A stretch of DNA of 64,000 nt from Luscinia megarhynchos (Eukaryota > Chordata > Aves > Passeriformes > Turdidae): the NCBI GenBank assembly GCA_034336665.1, contig CM067576.1, positions 15,863,385 to 15,927,384 on the forward strand, written 5' to 3'. The position numbers and the translations under genes are program-made. The notes under the pieces are model-generated. The model did not search any database and was not told where the DNA came from. It was given only the letters and a program-made list of their open reading frames with translations. Positions 49,576 to 62,022 of this stretch are shown here, piece by piece. How positions within the stretch are numbered: the stretch's first letter is position 1; each line of letters opens with the position of its first letter.

Positions 49576-52020
49576 ATGGCGATCGCAAGGCAAGTGCTTT
49601 GTCTCTCTGCTTTCCTGGCGCTGCCTCTCGCTCGCGCCGAGCCCATCCGCTACTCCGTAGCCGAGGAGGCGGAAAGCGGCTCCCTGGTCGGCAAGCTGGC
49701 GGAGGACGCGGGGCTGACGCCGCCGCAGCTGTCGGCTCGCCGCGCCCGCCTGCTCTCGGAGGACGGCCGGCAGCATTTGCGCTTAGACCGCGCCTCCGGC
49801 CGCCTCCTCGTGGCGGGGAGGCTCGACCGGGAGGAGCTGTGCGCCCACTCGGGCCCCTGCATGCTCCCCTTCGAGCTGCTGCTCTCCGACCCCCTGCAGT
49901 TCTTTCGGGTCGAGGTAATTTTAGAGGACATCAATGACCATTCGCCTGTCTTTCCAGAACATCGAGACACTTTAAAGATTCCGGAGACGAGTGAGCCAGG
50001 TTCTCGTTTCCCACTACAGGTGGCAAGGGATTTTGATATTGGCAGCAATAACATCCAGGCATACAGCATCTCGCCGTTGAACGAGTATTTTAGTGTCTCC
50101 TATGGCAGTCGGAGTGAGGATGACAAATATCTAGAACTGGTCTTGGAAAAAGCGCTAGATAGAGAGGAGCAGGCAGAGATGAGTTTCAGTGTTATTGCTG
50201 TAGATGGGGGCTCTCCTCCAAAAAGTGGCACCACCGAAGTGAAAATTGTCATTCTAGATGTAAATGACAATGCTCCCATCTTCACAGAGCAGGTGTATAT
50301 TGCAAAGGTTCTGGAAAACACCCCAGAAGATTCTGTGGTTCTGACTGTGCTGGCAACTGATCAGGATGCAGGAGTTAATGGGGACATTTCCTATGAAATT
50401 ACTGACGTGTTGGGGCAGAGAGACCCAGCATTTGTGATTGATCACAGAAGTGGTGAAATTAAACTAACAAAACCCCTGGACTTTGAGGAAACAGTAACTC
50501 ATGAGCTCAGTGTGAGAGCCAGAGATGGTGGGGGGCTTTCAGCAATCTGCAAAGTGCTGGTGGAGGTGGTGGATGTGAACGACAATGCCCCAGAGCTGGC
50601 AGTCAGCTCCTTCAGCAGTCCCCTCCCCGAGAACACAGTGCCCGGCACCGTGGTTGCCCTGTTTACGGTCAGGGACCGCGATTCTGGTGCCAACGGGAAG
50701 ATCTCGTGTGCCCTGGACGATCAGCTCTTCTTCTCCCTGCGGCCAGCCTATAAGAATTACTATGAGCTGGTGACAGTGAGCGCGCTGGACCGCGAGCACA
50801 CGGCTCGCTACGTGCTCAGTGTCACAGCGGCAGATGCGGGCTCGCCTCCTCTCACAAGCACGCACACCTTCACCGTGGACATCTCGGACGTCAACGACAA
50901 CGCGCCCGTCTTCAACCAGACGTCCTACACCATGTACGTGCGGGAGAACAACGCGCCCACGGTGTTTGTGGGAGCCGTGAGTGCTGCAGATGCTGACGTG
51001 GGGCTCAATGCCAAGGTGACCTATTCGCTGGCCCCGGTGGCGGCGGCAGAGCGGCCCTCGTGCTCCTGCATCTCGGTGAACTCTGAGAACGGACACGTGT
51101 TTGTGCTGCGGCCCCTGGACTACGAGCGCTTGCGGCAGAGCGAGGTGACGGTCAGCGCCTCTGACGCGGGCTCTCCTCCCCTGCGAGCCAACGTCACCGT
51201 GCGCCTCGTGGTGCTGGACGAGAATGACAATGCGCCGCTCGTGCTCTACCCAGCCCAGGAGAGCGGCCCAGCGTCCAGCGAGCTGGTGCCCGTGTCGGCT
51301 GAGCCGGGCTACCTCATCACCAAAGTGGTGGCCGTCGATGCCGACTCCGGACAGAACTCCTGGCTCTCGTACCACCTGCTCAGGGCCACCGAGCCCGGCC
51401 TGTTCAGCGTGGGTGTGCAGAGCGGCGAGGTGCGTCTCAAGAGGCCGGTGACAGAGAAGGACAGCGTGAAGCACAAGCTCCTTGTCCTGGTCAGGGACAA
51501 CGGCAAGCCCCCGCTGTCAGCCACGGCAGCTCTGAGCGCGCTCCTGCTCAAGGACTTCTCCGACGTGCGCCTCCCGCACAGCAGCCTGCCCACAGACGAG
51601 CAGGGCGACTCCCTGACCACCTATTTAATCATTTCCTTGGTCTTTGTCTCGCTCCTCTTCCTCATCTCCTCCGCGCTCTTTGTGGCTCGCAAGGTGTGCA
51701 AGAGCAAGGAGCTGAAGGCTGCCCATGTGCTTTCTGGTGCCCACAACTTGCAGAGCGGCCTGGCCGATGCAGCCGCTGCAGGGACCCTGCCCCGCGCCTA
51801 TTGCTACGAGATCAGCCTCACCACGGGCTCGGGCAACAGCGAGTTCCAATTCCTCAAGCCCATCCTGCCCAGCCTGCCACCACAGCACTGTGCCACGGGC
51901 CAGGGCCCCCAGGAACAGGAGCAGGATTTCCCCTGTGTCCCTGTCAGCACCGAGGACATGGCACCAGACAATGCTGGGACTCTCTCTGCACGAGAGATGA
52001 ACTCTCTTGCCTTTAACTAG
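49576..52020 (+). CDS. Protocadherin beta-like single-exon gene, array copy 2 (type B)
   Basis: An intact 814-residue clustered protocadherin with the same architecture as array copy 1: signal peptide 1-21, six cadherin repeats, helix at about 680-704, tail ending NSLAFN then TAG. Residues 1-111 and about 317-814 are almost identical to copy 1, including at silent sites. The region between, late EC1 through EC3, differs clearly. In EC2 it has [11 protein letters not shown] and [13 protein letters not shown] where copy 1 has [11 protein letters not shown] and [13 protein letters not shown]. These type B features recur in array copy 4. Start context and CCG leader are the same as copy 1. A separate adhesive specificity from copy 1 is expected because EC2-EC3 carry part of the trans interface. 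Confidence 0.93.
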   Translation: MAIARQVLCLSAFLALPLARAEPIRYSVAEEAESGSLVGKLAEDAGLTPPQLSARRARLLSEDGRQHLRLDRASGRLLVAGRLDREELCAHSGPCMLPFELLLSDPLQFFRVEVILEDINDHSPVFPEHRDTLKIPETSEPGSRFPLQVARDFDIGSNNIQAYSISPLNEYFSVSYGSRSEDDKYLELVLEKALDREEQAEMSFSVIAVDGGSPPKSGTTEVKIVILDVNDNAPIFTEQVYIAKVLENTPEDSVVLTVLATDQDAGVNGDISYEITDVLGQRDPAFVIDHRSGEIKLTKPLDFEETVTHELSVRARDGGGLSAICKVLVEVVDVNDNAPELAVSSFSSPLPENTVPGTVVALFTVRDRDSGANGKISCALDDQLFFSLRPAYKNYYELVTVSALDREHTARYVLSVTAADAGSPPLTSTHTFTVDISDVNDNAPVFNQTSYTMYVRENNAPTVFVGAVSAADADVGLNAKVTYSLAPVAAAERPSCSCISVNSENGHVFVLRPLDYERLRQSEVTVSASDAGSPPLRANVTVRLVVLDENDNAPLVLYPAQESGPASSELVPVSAEPGYLITKVVAVDADSGQNSWLSYHLLRATEPGLFSVGVQSGEVRLKRPVTEKDSVKHKLLVLVRDNGKPPLSATAALSALLLKDFSDVRLPHSSLPTDEQGDSLTTYLIISLVFVSLLFLISSALFVARKVCKSKELKAAHVLSGAHNLQSGLADAAAAGTLPRAYCYEISLTTGSGNSEFQFLKPILPSLPPQHCATGQGPQEQEQDFPCVPVSTEDMAPDNAGTLSAREMNSLAFN

Positions 52021-53677
52021 CCCAGGGTCTGCACTGCCAGGGTTTTCATTTCCCATGGGATGAGGGGATCCGAGCTGCCACTTGTGGCAATAGTTCCACC
52101 AGATAATACCTGTGCATCCAATTAGCATGGCAAATTATCTGAAAATTCTATGTGAGGCTGAACTTTGTCTTCCACTTTAAAAACACTAACAAGTAAGAAA
52201 TGAGAGTCTAATCGCCTCACTCAGTGAATAGTCTATTTCCCCTCCTTTAACTGCCATTTTTAATTGGCTTTAGTAATGCTCTCCTAGCATTCCTCTTGTT
52301 CTTAGACACTGCATTTGGATTTGGACTTCTAATCTTTTTTATATCTCAATGGGATGATAATTGGGAAGACAAATCTCACACTCGCTGAGAAGACACAATG
52401 CTTTTTTTCCCAGCTTCAAAAAGTAAGGAAGTTCTGAATACTGTGTCATAATAATCTGTTAGCACAGGTCATTTCCTTTTTGGGGGTCCCGATGTCCTTA
52501 TCTGAGGTAGGTGGGCTCTGTGTGTTATTCTTTCTCTCAGTGTGCCTGTCTGTGCAGCCCTTGTGCATCTGCAGATGCTTCACTCCTTCTGCCCAGTGAA
52601 ACAGTGAATTTGTCCCACCCGGTCACTGCAATGCTGGCCATTACGGGTCTGCAGAGTCAAAGGCTATTTAGACTCTATGAGTACAAGGGTTTCATCTTCT
52701 TCCAGGAAGAGAGAAAAAGGAAATGCACTGCCAAATCTTGCTTTTCCCTGTGTGTGGATCTGGTGTTCTGTCCACCTCGAATTTTCTTGGATCTACAGCA
52801 ACAGCAGATGAGTTAGGGTAGGCTATAACTGAACAGAGTCAACGAAAACCTAATTATTGTCTCGGTGTGCATGAAAATTCCTCATATCCATCAAAGATAA
52901 TTTTCTAGAGTTAGAATCAAGACAAACTTTAAACCAGGACTTGGAGTTTTCTTTCCTCATTCTTCTTTCTGAATTAGGTGGCTTTTTGTTCTGACTAGAA
53001 AGCTGTCCCTACAGGATTATCTCCATTTGTGTTAGAGCATATGCATTCCCATTTTTACGATTTTGCCTTCTAACCTCTGAATTTTAGTGAGCATTACTCA
53101 GCCTGTTCCTCTAGACTGACACCCCATCTCTAATAACTGGTTGTTTCAATATTGTCTGTGATGCATGGAATACTCTGAAAGACTCCCTCACGCTGTGTTG
53201 TGCTGATGTTATGCATTTAAACATAGTGAATTGGCATACCAATGAGTTTAAAAACTCGAAAAAATATACAGAAATTAAATAGGGACAAGACTATGACTCT
53301 TTTAATGGACATCGAATTATTTGATCTTTCTGGGAAAGCCCGGGCAAGACTCTTTCAAATCCTGAGAGTTACTTTCTCGCTATGTCTCTTGACATAAGCA
53401 GTAGTTATTACGTGAGTACAGCTCCTGGGATTGGAGATGCATACGGGAGAGTGTTCATTGTCATGTTGGTGCTGTCACCATCGACCCTGTGCCTGTGCGG
53501 TTTGTCGTGCCCTGCAATGTGCCTTGGTCGCTGTAGGCAGAGGCCTTGGTTTTAGGCTGGGCTGGAAAAGGCCACGTTCGTTTCTTGCGGCCGGTGTCTC
53601 GGAGGGTTTGGAATCGCGGGCCCGGGGCGAGCGGCAGCGCGGGCTGCGGGCGGCGGCGGGTGCAGTCCCAGCGCGCA
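52021..53677. other. 3' flank of array copy 2 and upstream region of copy 3
   Basis: Repeat-unit spacer without a gene. It resembles the flank after array copy 3 most closely, for example 'cagtcaaaggctatttaga'-type sequence at 52654 and 57174. There is no internal duplication here. Confidence 0.7.
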
Positions 53678-53701
53678 CCGCTGGGTGGTGCCCTCGGCCA
53701 A
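53678..53701 (+). promoter_or_regulatory. CSE-like promoter motif, array gene 3
   Basis: Same 24-base motif, 408 bases before the ATG. Confidence 0.65.
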
Positions 53702-53737
53702 GGCGGCGCCGAGCGGCTGCGGCAGCGGAGGCGGCCG

Positions 53738-53820
53738 AGCCCAGCCCAGCCCAGCAGAGCCCAGCCCAGCCCAGCCCAGCCCAGCCGAGCAGAGCAGAGC
53801 ACAGCAGAACCCAGCCCCGC
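53738..53820 (+). repeat. (CCAGC)n leader minisatellite, array gene 3
   Basis: About 80 bases of CCAGC units with AGAGC and CGAGC variants. The sequence following it ('cacctcagctcatccca') groups with copies 1 and 5. Confidence 0.9.
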
Positions 53821-54085
53821 ACAGCGCAGGGCAGAGCACCTCAGCTCATCCCATACCAGCCCGGCCGAGCCGAGAGGAGGTAGCAGCCTCCCCGGCGGCC
53901 AGTGCTGCCCCGTATCACCCTTTGCCTGCACAACTCGGCTCCGATTGGAGCCGCCGGCGGAATCTCACCCAGCCGGGGAAGGCGCCCGTTACCCACTTCG
54001 CCGCTTTCCGCCGCCAATCGCCCGGGACATCCCCCACACCGAGACCGGCCGCCGCCGCCTCCACCGCCGCCGCCGCCGCCGCGCC

Positions 54086-56545
54086 ATGGCGATCGCAAGG
54101 CAAGTGCTTTGTCTCTCTGCTTTCCTGGCGCTGCCGCTCGCTCGCGCCGAGCCCATCCGCTACTCCGTAGCCGAGGAGGCGGAAAGCGGCTCCCTGGTCG
54201 GCAAGCTGGCGGAGGACGCGGGGCTGACGCCGCCGCAGCTGTCGGCTCGCCGCGCCCGCCTGCTCTCGGAGGACGGCCGGCAGCATTTGCGCTTAGACCG
54301 CGCCTCCGGCCGCCTCCTCGTGGCGGGGAGGCTCGACCGGGAGGAGCTGTGCGCCCACTCGGGCACCTGCATGCTCCCCTTCGAGCTGCTGCTCTCCGAC
54401 CCCCTGCAGTTCTTTCGGGTCGAGGTGACTCTGAACGATATCAATGACAATTCTCCAGTTTTCTCTGGGGTACGTGTCAGTTTTAAAATTCCGGAGACGA
54501 GCGAGCCGGGCTCTCGTTTCCCACTGGAGGAAGCTCAGGACCTCGATATTGGAAGCAACACAGTGCAGGCATACAGCATCTCTCCCAATAATGAGTACTT
54601 CAGTGTTTTCTATGGGAATCGGATTACAGGCAAGAAGTATCTGGAACTGGTCTTGGAAAAGCCACTAGACAGAGAGGAGCGGGAAGAGATGGGTTTCAGT
54701 CTAATTGCTGTAGATGGAGGCTCTCCTCCCAGGAGTGGCACCACCGAAATTCATGTTTTCGTTCTAGATGTAAATGACAATGCCCCCATCTTCACACAAG
54801 ACGAGTACATAGGCAAGGTTCTGGAGAACATGCCAGAAGGTTCTGTGGTTCTGACTGTGTTGGCAACTGATCAGGATGCCGGAGTTAATGGGGACATTTC
54901 CTATCAAATGAGCCAGACAGTGGGGCAGACAGACTCCGCATTTGTGATTGATCCCAGAAGTGGTGAAATTAAACTAACAAAACCACTAGACTTCGAGGAA
55001 TCAGAGCATCACGAACTCCGGGTGAAGGCTACAGACGGTGGGGGGCTCTCAGCAATCTGCAAAGTGCTGGTGGAGGTGGTGGATGTGAACGACAATGCCC
55101 CAGAGCTGGCAGTCAGCTCCTTCAGCAGTCCCCTCCCCGAGAACACAGTGCCTGGCACCGTGGTTGCCCTGTTTACGGTCAGGGACCGCGATTCTGGTGC
55201 CAACGGGAAGATCTCGTGTGCCCTGGACGATCAGCTCTTCTTCTCCCTGCGGCCAGCCTATAAGAATTACTATGAGCTGGTGACAGTGAGCTAGCTGGAC
55301 CCAGCGAAAGCACACGGCTCGCCACGTGCTCAGTGTCACAGCGGCAGATGCGGGCTCGCCTCCTCTCACAAGCACGCACACCTTCACCGTGGACATCTCG
55401 GACGTCAACGACAGCAGCGCCCGTCTTCAACCAGACGTCCTACACCATGTAATGCGTGCGGAGAACAACGCGCCCCACGGTGTTTGTGGGAGCCGTGAGT
55501 GCTGCAGATGCTGACGTGGGGCTCAATGCCAAGGTGACCTATTCGCTGGCCCCGGTGGCGGCGGCAGAGCCGCCCTCGTGCTCCTGCATCTCGGTGAACT
55601 CTGAGAACGGACACGTGTTTGTGCTGCGGCCCCTGGACTCACGAAGCGCTTGCGGCAGAGCGAGGTGACGGTCAGCGCCTCTGACGCTGGCTCTCCTCCC
55701 CGCGAGCCAACGTCACCGCATGCGCCCTCGTGGTGCTGGACGAGAATGACAATGCGCCGCTTCGTGCTCTACCCAGCCCAGGAGAGCGGCCCAGCGTCCA
55801 GCCGAAGCTGGTGCCCGTGGTCGGCTGAGCCGGGCTACCTCATCACCAAAGTGGTGGCCGTCGATGCCGACCTCGGACAGAACTCCTGGCTCTCGTACCA
55901 CCTGCTCAGGGCCACCGAGCCCCGGCCTGTTCAGCGTGGGTGTGCAGAGCGGCGAGGTGCGTCTCAAGAGGCCGGTGACAGAGAAGGACAGCGTGAAGCA
56001 CAAGCTCCTTGTCCTGGTCAGGGACAACGGCAAGCCCCCGCTGTCAGCCACGGCAGCTCTGAGCGCTCCTGCTCAAGGACTTCTCCGACGCGGCGCCTCC
56101 CGCACAGCAGCCTGCCCACAGACGAGCAGGGCGACTCCCTGACCACCTATTTAATCATTTCCTTGGTCTTTGTCTCGCTCCTCTTCCTCATCTCCTCGCG
56201 CTCTTTGTGGCTCGCAAGGTGTGCAAGAGCAAGGAGCTGAAGGCTGCCCATGTGCTTTCTGGTGCCCACAACTTGCAGAGCGGCCTGGCCGATGCAGCCG
56301 CTGCAGGGACCCTGCCCCGCGCCTATTGCTACGAGATCAGCCTCACCACGGGCTCGGGCAACAGCGAGTTCCAATTCCTCAAGCCCATCCTGCCCAGCCT
56401 GCCACCCCAGCAGTGTGCCACGGGCCAGGGCCCCCAGGAACAGGAGCAGGATTTCCCCTGTGTCTCTGTCAGTGCAGAGGACATGGCACCAGACAATGCT
56501 GGGACTCTCTCTGCACGGCATTTAAACATTCTTTCTTTTACCTAG
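54086..56545 (+). CDS. Protocadherin beta-like gene, array copy 3 (type A), frame disrupted
   Basis: Codons 1-402 are intact and give signal peptide, EC1-EC3 and most of EC4, with type A EC2 features ([11 protein letters not shown]). Then TAG occurs at 55292-55294, and at least twelve small indels against copy 2 follow up to about 56196, through EC4, EC5, EC6 and into the membrane helix. From about 56200 the frame is clean again through the whole cytoplasmic tail to TAG at 56543-56545; the ending is HLNILSFT and not QMNSLAFN. Damage is confined to a stretch that is nearly identical in all copies, while both ends are undamaged. This pattern is more typical of assembly or polishing errors than of neutral decay, but a real pseudogene cannot be excluded from this sequence alone. 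Confidence 0.8.
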
Positions 56546-58201
56546 CGCAGGATGTGCACAGCCAGAGGCTTCATGGCTCATGGGAGGAGGGGATCCAGAC
56601 TGTAGCATATGGCAATGGTTCCTCCGTAGAAAACCTCTCTGTGAAACTGGCATAGTAAATTTTCTCCAAATACTAGGACGGGATTTAATTTTGTTTCTGT
56701 CTTGAAACACTAATAAGAAAAGCTTGTCTGATCCTCTCCTTCTGTCAGTAGTCTTTTTCACCTCCATCACTGCCATTTTTAATAGGTTTTATGAACGCAT
56801 TCTGAGAGTTCCTTGTGTGTCTCTTGCTGTCAGACCCTGGACTTGGACTTCTTAGAGTTTTTTATACCTCAATGGGACAATTGGGTAGACAACCCTGACA
56901 CCTGCTGAAAAGACACAAAGCTATTTTTCGCAGCTCAGAAAAGCAAGTTTGTTCTGAATACTATGCCATGATAATCTGTTAGAACAGGACATTTTCTTTC
57001 TAGGGATCTGGAAGTCTCTTTCTGAGATAGGTGGGCTCTGTGTTTAAACCTTTTTCTCAGTATATCTGTCTGCAGGGCCCTTGTGCATCTGCAGATGTCT
57101 CACTCCTTCTGCCCACTGAAACTGTGAAATTGTCCCATTCCGTCACTGCAATGCTGGCAATTCCAGCTCTGCAGAGTCAAAGGCTATTTAGACCCTATGA
57201 GTGCAGGGCTTTCATCTTCTTCCAAGGAGAGAGAAAAAGGAAATGCACAACAAAATCTTCCTTTGGCCCGTGTGTGGTTCTGGTATTTTGTCTCCCTCGG
57301 ATTTTCTCAGAAATACAGCAGCAGCAACTGAGTTTGGGTAGGCTATAACTGTAAGGAGTCAGGCAAACTTATTAATTGTCTTTGTGTGCATAAAAATGCT
57401 TTAGATTCATGAAAAGTAATTTTCTAGAATTAGAATCAAGAAGAACTTGAAAACAAGACTTGGAGTTTTCTTTCCTCATTCTTATCTCAGAATTCGATGT
57501 CTTTTTGTTCTGACTAGAAGGCTGTCCCTACAAGATTATCTCCATTTGTGTTAGAGGATATGCATGCCCATTTTTACCCTTTTGCCTTCTACTCTCTGAA
57601 CTGTAGAGAGCATTACCTCGCCAGTTCCCTCTAGACATGGACTGCCACCACATCTATAATACCCGATTATGTGAATGATGTCTTTGATGCATGAAATATA
57701 TGGAAAGCTTCCCTCACACTGTGTTGTGCTGAAGTTACACACTTTCACCTTGTAAATTTGTATAACTCTGGGTTTAGAATATAAAAAATATGTAGAACTG
57801 AAATAAAGAGAATATCTGGAATCCTTGTGTGGAGATGGAATAGTTAGTACAGAGGTTCTCTCTGAAAGATCACTGTCTATACTTACCCAAATTCTGAGAG
57901 GTAATTTCTCACTGTGTGCCTTGACAGGAGCAATGTCAGGTGGGTACAGCTACTGGGTTTGCAGATGTAGCAGGAAGAGTGTTCATTGGCATTCCTGTGC
58001 TGCCACCTTCACTCTGTCCCTATGCGGTGGATTGTGCCGGGCCATGTGCTTTGGTCGCTGTGGGCTGAGCCTCGGCTTTAGGCAGGGCTGGGAATGGCCG
58101 CGTTCGGTTCTTGCGGCCGGTGTCTCGGAGGGTTTGGAATCGGGCCCGGGGCGAGCGGCAGCGCGGGCTGCGAGCGGCGGCGGGTGCAGTCCCAGCGCGC
58201 A
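56546..58201. other. 3' flank of array copy 3 and upstream region of copy 4
   Basis: Repeat-unit spacer close to that after copy 2. No gene is present. It has sparse differences from its partner, unlike the dense indels in the coding part just before it. Confidence 0.7.
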
Positions 58202-58225
58202 CCGCTGGGTGGTGCCCTCGGCCAA
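58202..58225 (+). promoter_or_regulatory. CSE-like promoter motif, array gene 4
   Basis: Same 24-base motif, 426 bases before the ATG. Confidence 0.65.
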
Positions 58226-58260
58226 GGCGGCGCCGAGCGGCTGCGGCAGCGGAGGCGGCC

Positions 58261-58348
58261 GAGCCCAGCCCAGCCCAGCCCAGCCCAGCCCAGCCCAGCC
58301 CAGCCCAGCACAGCACGGCACAGCACAGCCCATCCCAGCCCAGAACAG
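58261..58348 (+). repeat. (CCAGC)n leader minisatellite, array gene 4
   Basis: The most regular of the five: about nine uninterrupted CCAGC units, then CACAGC variants. The sequence following matches array copy 2. Confidence 0.92.
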
Positions 58349-58627
58349 CAGTGCACAGAGAGGACCCGCAGAGCCCTGCCCAACCTGTGATATCTCAGCC
58401 CGGACCGGCCCAGCCAGGCGGAGGTGTCAGCGGCTGCACTGACCAGCGCAGCCCTGTATCACCCGCTGCAGGAACACCCCGGCTCCGTTGCGGACCGCCG
58501 GCGGAATCTCACCCAGCCAGGGAAGGCGCCCGTTCCCCTCTTCGCCGCTTATCCGCCGCCAATCGCCCGGGACATCCCCCACACCGAGACCGGCCGCCGC
58601 CACCGCCGCCGCCGCCGCCGCCGCGCC

Positions 58628-61089
58628 ATGGCGATCGCAAGGCAAGTGCTTTGTCTCTCTGCTTTCCTGGCGCTGCCGCTCGCTCGCGCCGAGCCCTTCC
58701 GCTACTCCGTAGCCGAGGAGGCGGAAAGCGGCTCCCTGGTCGGCAAGCTGGCGGAGGACGCGGGGCTGACGCCGCCGCAGCTGTCGGCTCGCCGCGCCCG
58801 CCTGCTCTCGGAGGACGGCCGGCAGCATTTGCGCTTAGACCGCGCCTCCGGCCGCCTCCTCGTGGCGGGGAGGCTCGACCGGGAGGAGCTGTGCGCCCAC
58901 TCGGGCACCTGCATGCTCCCCTTCGAGCTGCTGCTCTCCGACCCCCTGCAGTTCTTTCGAGTAGAGGTAATTTTAGAGGACATCAATGATCATTCCCCTG
59001 TCTTTCCAGAGGAACGAGTAAGTTTTAAGATTCTAGAAACGAGCGAGCCGGGCTCTCGTTTCCCGCTGGAGGGTGCTCGGGATCTCGATATTGGCAGCAA
59101 CACAGTCCAGACATACAGCATCTCACCCAAGAACGAGTACATTAGTGTCTCCTATGGAAGTCGGAGTGAGGATGACAAATATCTAGAACTGGTCTTGGAA
59201 AAGCCGCTAGACAGAGAGGAGCAGGAAGAGATGAGTTTCAGTGTTATTGCTGAAGATGGGGGCTCTCCTCCAAAAAGTGGAACCACCAAAGTGAAAATTG
59301 TCATTCTAGATGTAAATGACAACGCTCCCATCTTCACACAGCAGGTGTATATTGCAAAGGTTCTGGAAAACACCCCAGAAGGTTCTGTGGTTCTGACTGT
59401 GCTGGCAACTGATCAGGATGCAGGAGTTAATGGGGACATTTCCTATGAACTCAGCCAGGCAGTGGGACAGAGCGACTCAGCATTTGAGATTGATCCCAGA
59501 ACAGGCCAAATTAAAATCACAAAACCTCTCGACTTCGAGGAATCAGAACATCACGAACTCCGGGTGAAGGCTACAGACGGTGGGGGGCTCTCAGCAATCT
59601 GCAAAGTGCTGGTGGAGGTGGTGGATGTGAACGACAATGCCCCAGAGCTGGCAGTCAGCTCCTTCAGCAGTCCCCTCCCCGAGAACACAGTGCCCGGCAC
59701 CGTGGTTGCCCTGTTTACGGTCAGGGACCGCGATTCTGGTGCCAACGGGAAGATCTCGTGTGCCCTGGACGATCAGCTCTTCTTCTCCCTGCGGCCAGCC
59801 TATAAGAATTACTATGAGCTGGTGACAGTGAGCGCGCTGGACCACAGCGGAAAGCACACGGCTCGCTACGTGCTCAGTGTCACAGCGGCAGATGCGGGCT
59901 CGCCTCCTCTCACAAGCACGCACACCTTCACCGTGGACATCTCGGACGTCAACGACAACGCCCGTCTTCAACCAGACGTCCTACACCATGTAATCGCAGC
60001 GGGAGAACAACGCCTACCACGGTGTTTGTGGGAGCCGTGAGTGCTGCAGATGCTGACGTGGGGCTCAATGCCAAGGTGACCTATTCGCTGGCCCCCGTGG
60101 CGGCGGCAGAGCTGCCCTCGTGCTCCTGCATCTCGGGTGAACTCTGAGAACGGACACGTGTTTGTGCTGCGGCCCCTGGACTACGAAGCTTGCGGCAGAA
60201 AGCGAGGTGACGGTCAGCCTCTGACGCTGGCTCTCCTCCCCTGTCGCAGCCAACGTCACCGTGCGCCTCGTGGTGCTGGACGAGAATGACAATGCGCCCC
60301 GCTCGTGCTCTACCCAGCCCAGGAGAGCGGCCCAGCGTCCCAGCGAGCTGGTGCCCGTGTCGGCTGAGCCGGGCTACCTCATCACCAAAGTGGTGGCCGT
60401 CGATGCCGACCTCGGACAGAACTCCTGGCTCTCGTACCACCTGCTCAGGGGCCACCGAGCCCGGCCTGTTCAGCGTGGGTGTGCAGAGCGGCGAGGTGCG
60501 TCTCAAGAGGCCGGTGACAGAGAAGGACAGCGTGAAGCACAAGCTCCTTGTCCTGGTCAGGGGACAACGGCAAGCCCCCGCTGTCAGCCACGGCAGCTCT
60601 GAGCGCTCCTGCTCAAGGACTTCTCCGACGTGGCGCCTCCCCGCGACAGCAGCCTGCCCACAGACGAGCAGGGCGACTCCCTGACCACCCTATTTAATCA
60701 TTTCCTTGGTCTTTGTCTCGCTCCTCTTCCTCATCTCCTCCGAGCTCTTTGTGGCTCGCAAGGTGTGCGAGAGCAAGGAGCTGAAGGCTGCCCATGTGCT
60801 TTCTGGTGCCCACAACTTGCAGAGCGGCCTGGCCGATGCAGCCGCTGCAGGGACCCTGCCCCGCGCCTATTGCTACGAGATCAGCCTCACCACGGGCTCG
60901 GGCAACAGCGAGTTCCAATTCCTCAAGCCCATCCTGCCCAGCCTGCCACCCCAGCAGTGTGCCACGGGCCAGGGCCCCCAGGAACAGGAGCAGGATTTCC
61001 CCTGTGTCCCTGTCAGTGCGGAGGACATGGCACCAGACAATGCTGGGACTCTCTCTGCAGGACAGATGAACTCTCTTGCCTTTAACTAG
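58628..61089 (+). CDS. Protocadherin beta-like gene, array copy 4 (type B), frame disrupted
   Basis: Intact from the ATG through EC3 into EC4, with type B EC2 features ([24 protein letters not shown]). It has E in place of V in the EC2 A-V-D-G-G motif (A-E-D-G-G). From about 59843 a six-base insertion and then a two-base loss near 59961 begin a run of more than a dozen small indels, many adding or dropping one C or G, until about 60690. The frame is again clean from about 60706 through the helix and the tail to NSLAFN and TAG at 61087-61089. The damaged interval is the same part of the gene as in copy 3. I read it as a functional-type gene with a poor consensus in this interval, or less likely a pseudogene. 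Confidence 0.8.
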
Positions 61090-61953
61090 GTCGGGTTGTG
61101 CTCAGCCGGAGGCTTCATGGCTCATGGGAGGAAAGTTCCAAGTTGCTGCATGTGTTCATGCTTCCACCAGAGAAAACCTCTGTATTCCCCTTGGTATAGC
61201 AAATTTCCTGCCAATTCCCCGTCAGAGTAAAATTCCTCTTCCATACCAAAAACCAAAAATATGGAAACATACTTACTCGGATTCTCTCCCTCAGACCATA
61301 GTTTATTTTATCTCTGTCACAGCCATTTCTGATTGACTTTAGTCATGCACTCCCAATTTTCCTCTTGTGCTTCTTGCTGCCAGATGACCTTTGAATTCCT
61401 TTATCTTTTTGTAGCTCAATGGGGAAATTGAGTAGACAAATCTCACACTACCTAAAATGGCTCAGAGTCATTTTTCCCAGCTCAGAAAAGCAAGGTTATT
61501 ATGAATACTGTGTCATGATGCTCTGTTAGCATGCAGCTTTTTATTTCTGGGATTCTGGATGTCTCAGAGATGGGTGGGCTCTCTGTGTTACTCTTTTTCT
61601 CAGTACATCTGTCTGTTTGACCCTTGTGCATCTGCAGATTCTTCACTGCTTCTCTCCAGTGAAACAGTGAATTTGTCCCATCCAGCAACTGCAGTGCTGG
61701 CAATTACAGCTCTGCAAGGTGAAATGCTATTTTGACCCTATATGTCCAGGCTTTTCATTGTCTTCAAGGCAGGGAGTAACAGGAAAATGTGTAACAAAAT
61801 CTTCCTTTGGATTACCTGTGAGTTCGATGATCTGTCTCGCAGAGACTGCTTTGAAAAACAGCAGCAATAGAACTGTTATAGTAGGCTATAATTGTAAGGA
61901 AGCATGAAAACTTATTGGTTGTCTTTGCAAGAAAAAGCCACATGTATAGAAAG
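61090..61953. other. 3' flank of array copy 4, truncated
   Basis: Follows the flank of array copy 1 closely ('ctattttgaccctatatgtcc' region at 61727) up to about 61947, where similarity stops abruptly in 'gccacatgtat' and a different part of the unit begins. Confidence 0.75.
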
Positions 61954-62022
61954 GAGCACATGGCACCACACAATGCTAGGGCTCTCTCTACATGACAGTT
62001 CAACGTTCTTTCTTTTACCTAG
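61954..62022 (+). pseudogene. 3' terminal scar of a deleted protocadherin beta-like gene
   Basis: The 69 bases match the last codons of the array genes and their stop: E-H-M-A-P-H-N-A for E-D-M-A-P-D-N-A, then 'gctctctctacatgacag' and 'ttctttcttttacctag', the latter equal to the end of array copy 3. An in-frame TGA and several substitutions are present. After the stop, the flank ('tgtgcacagccagaggctt') continues as in copy 3. The rest of this gene is missing, so it marks the right end of a deletion. Confidence 0.85.
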
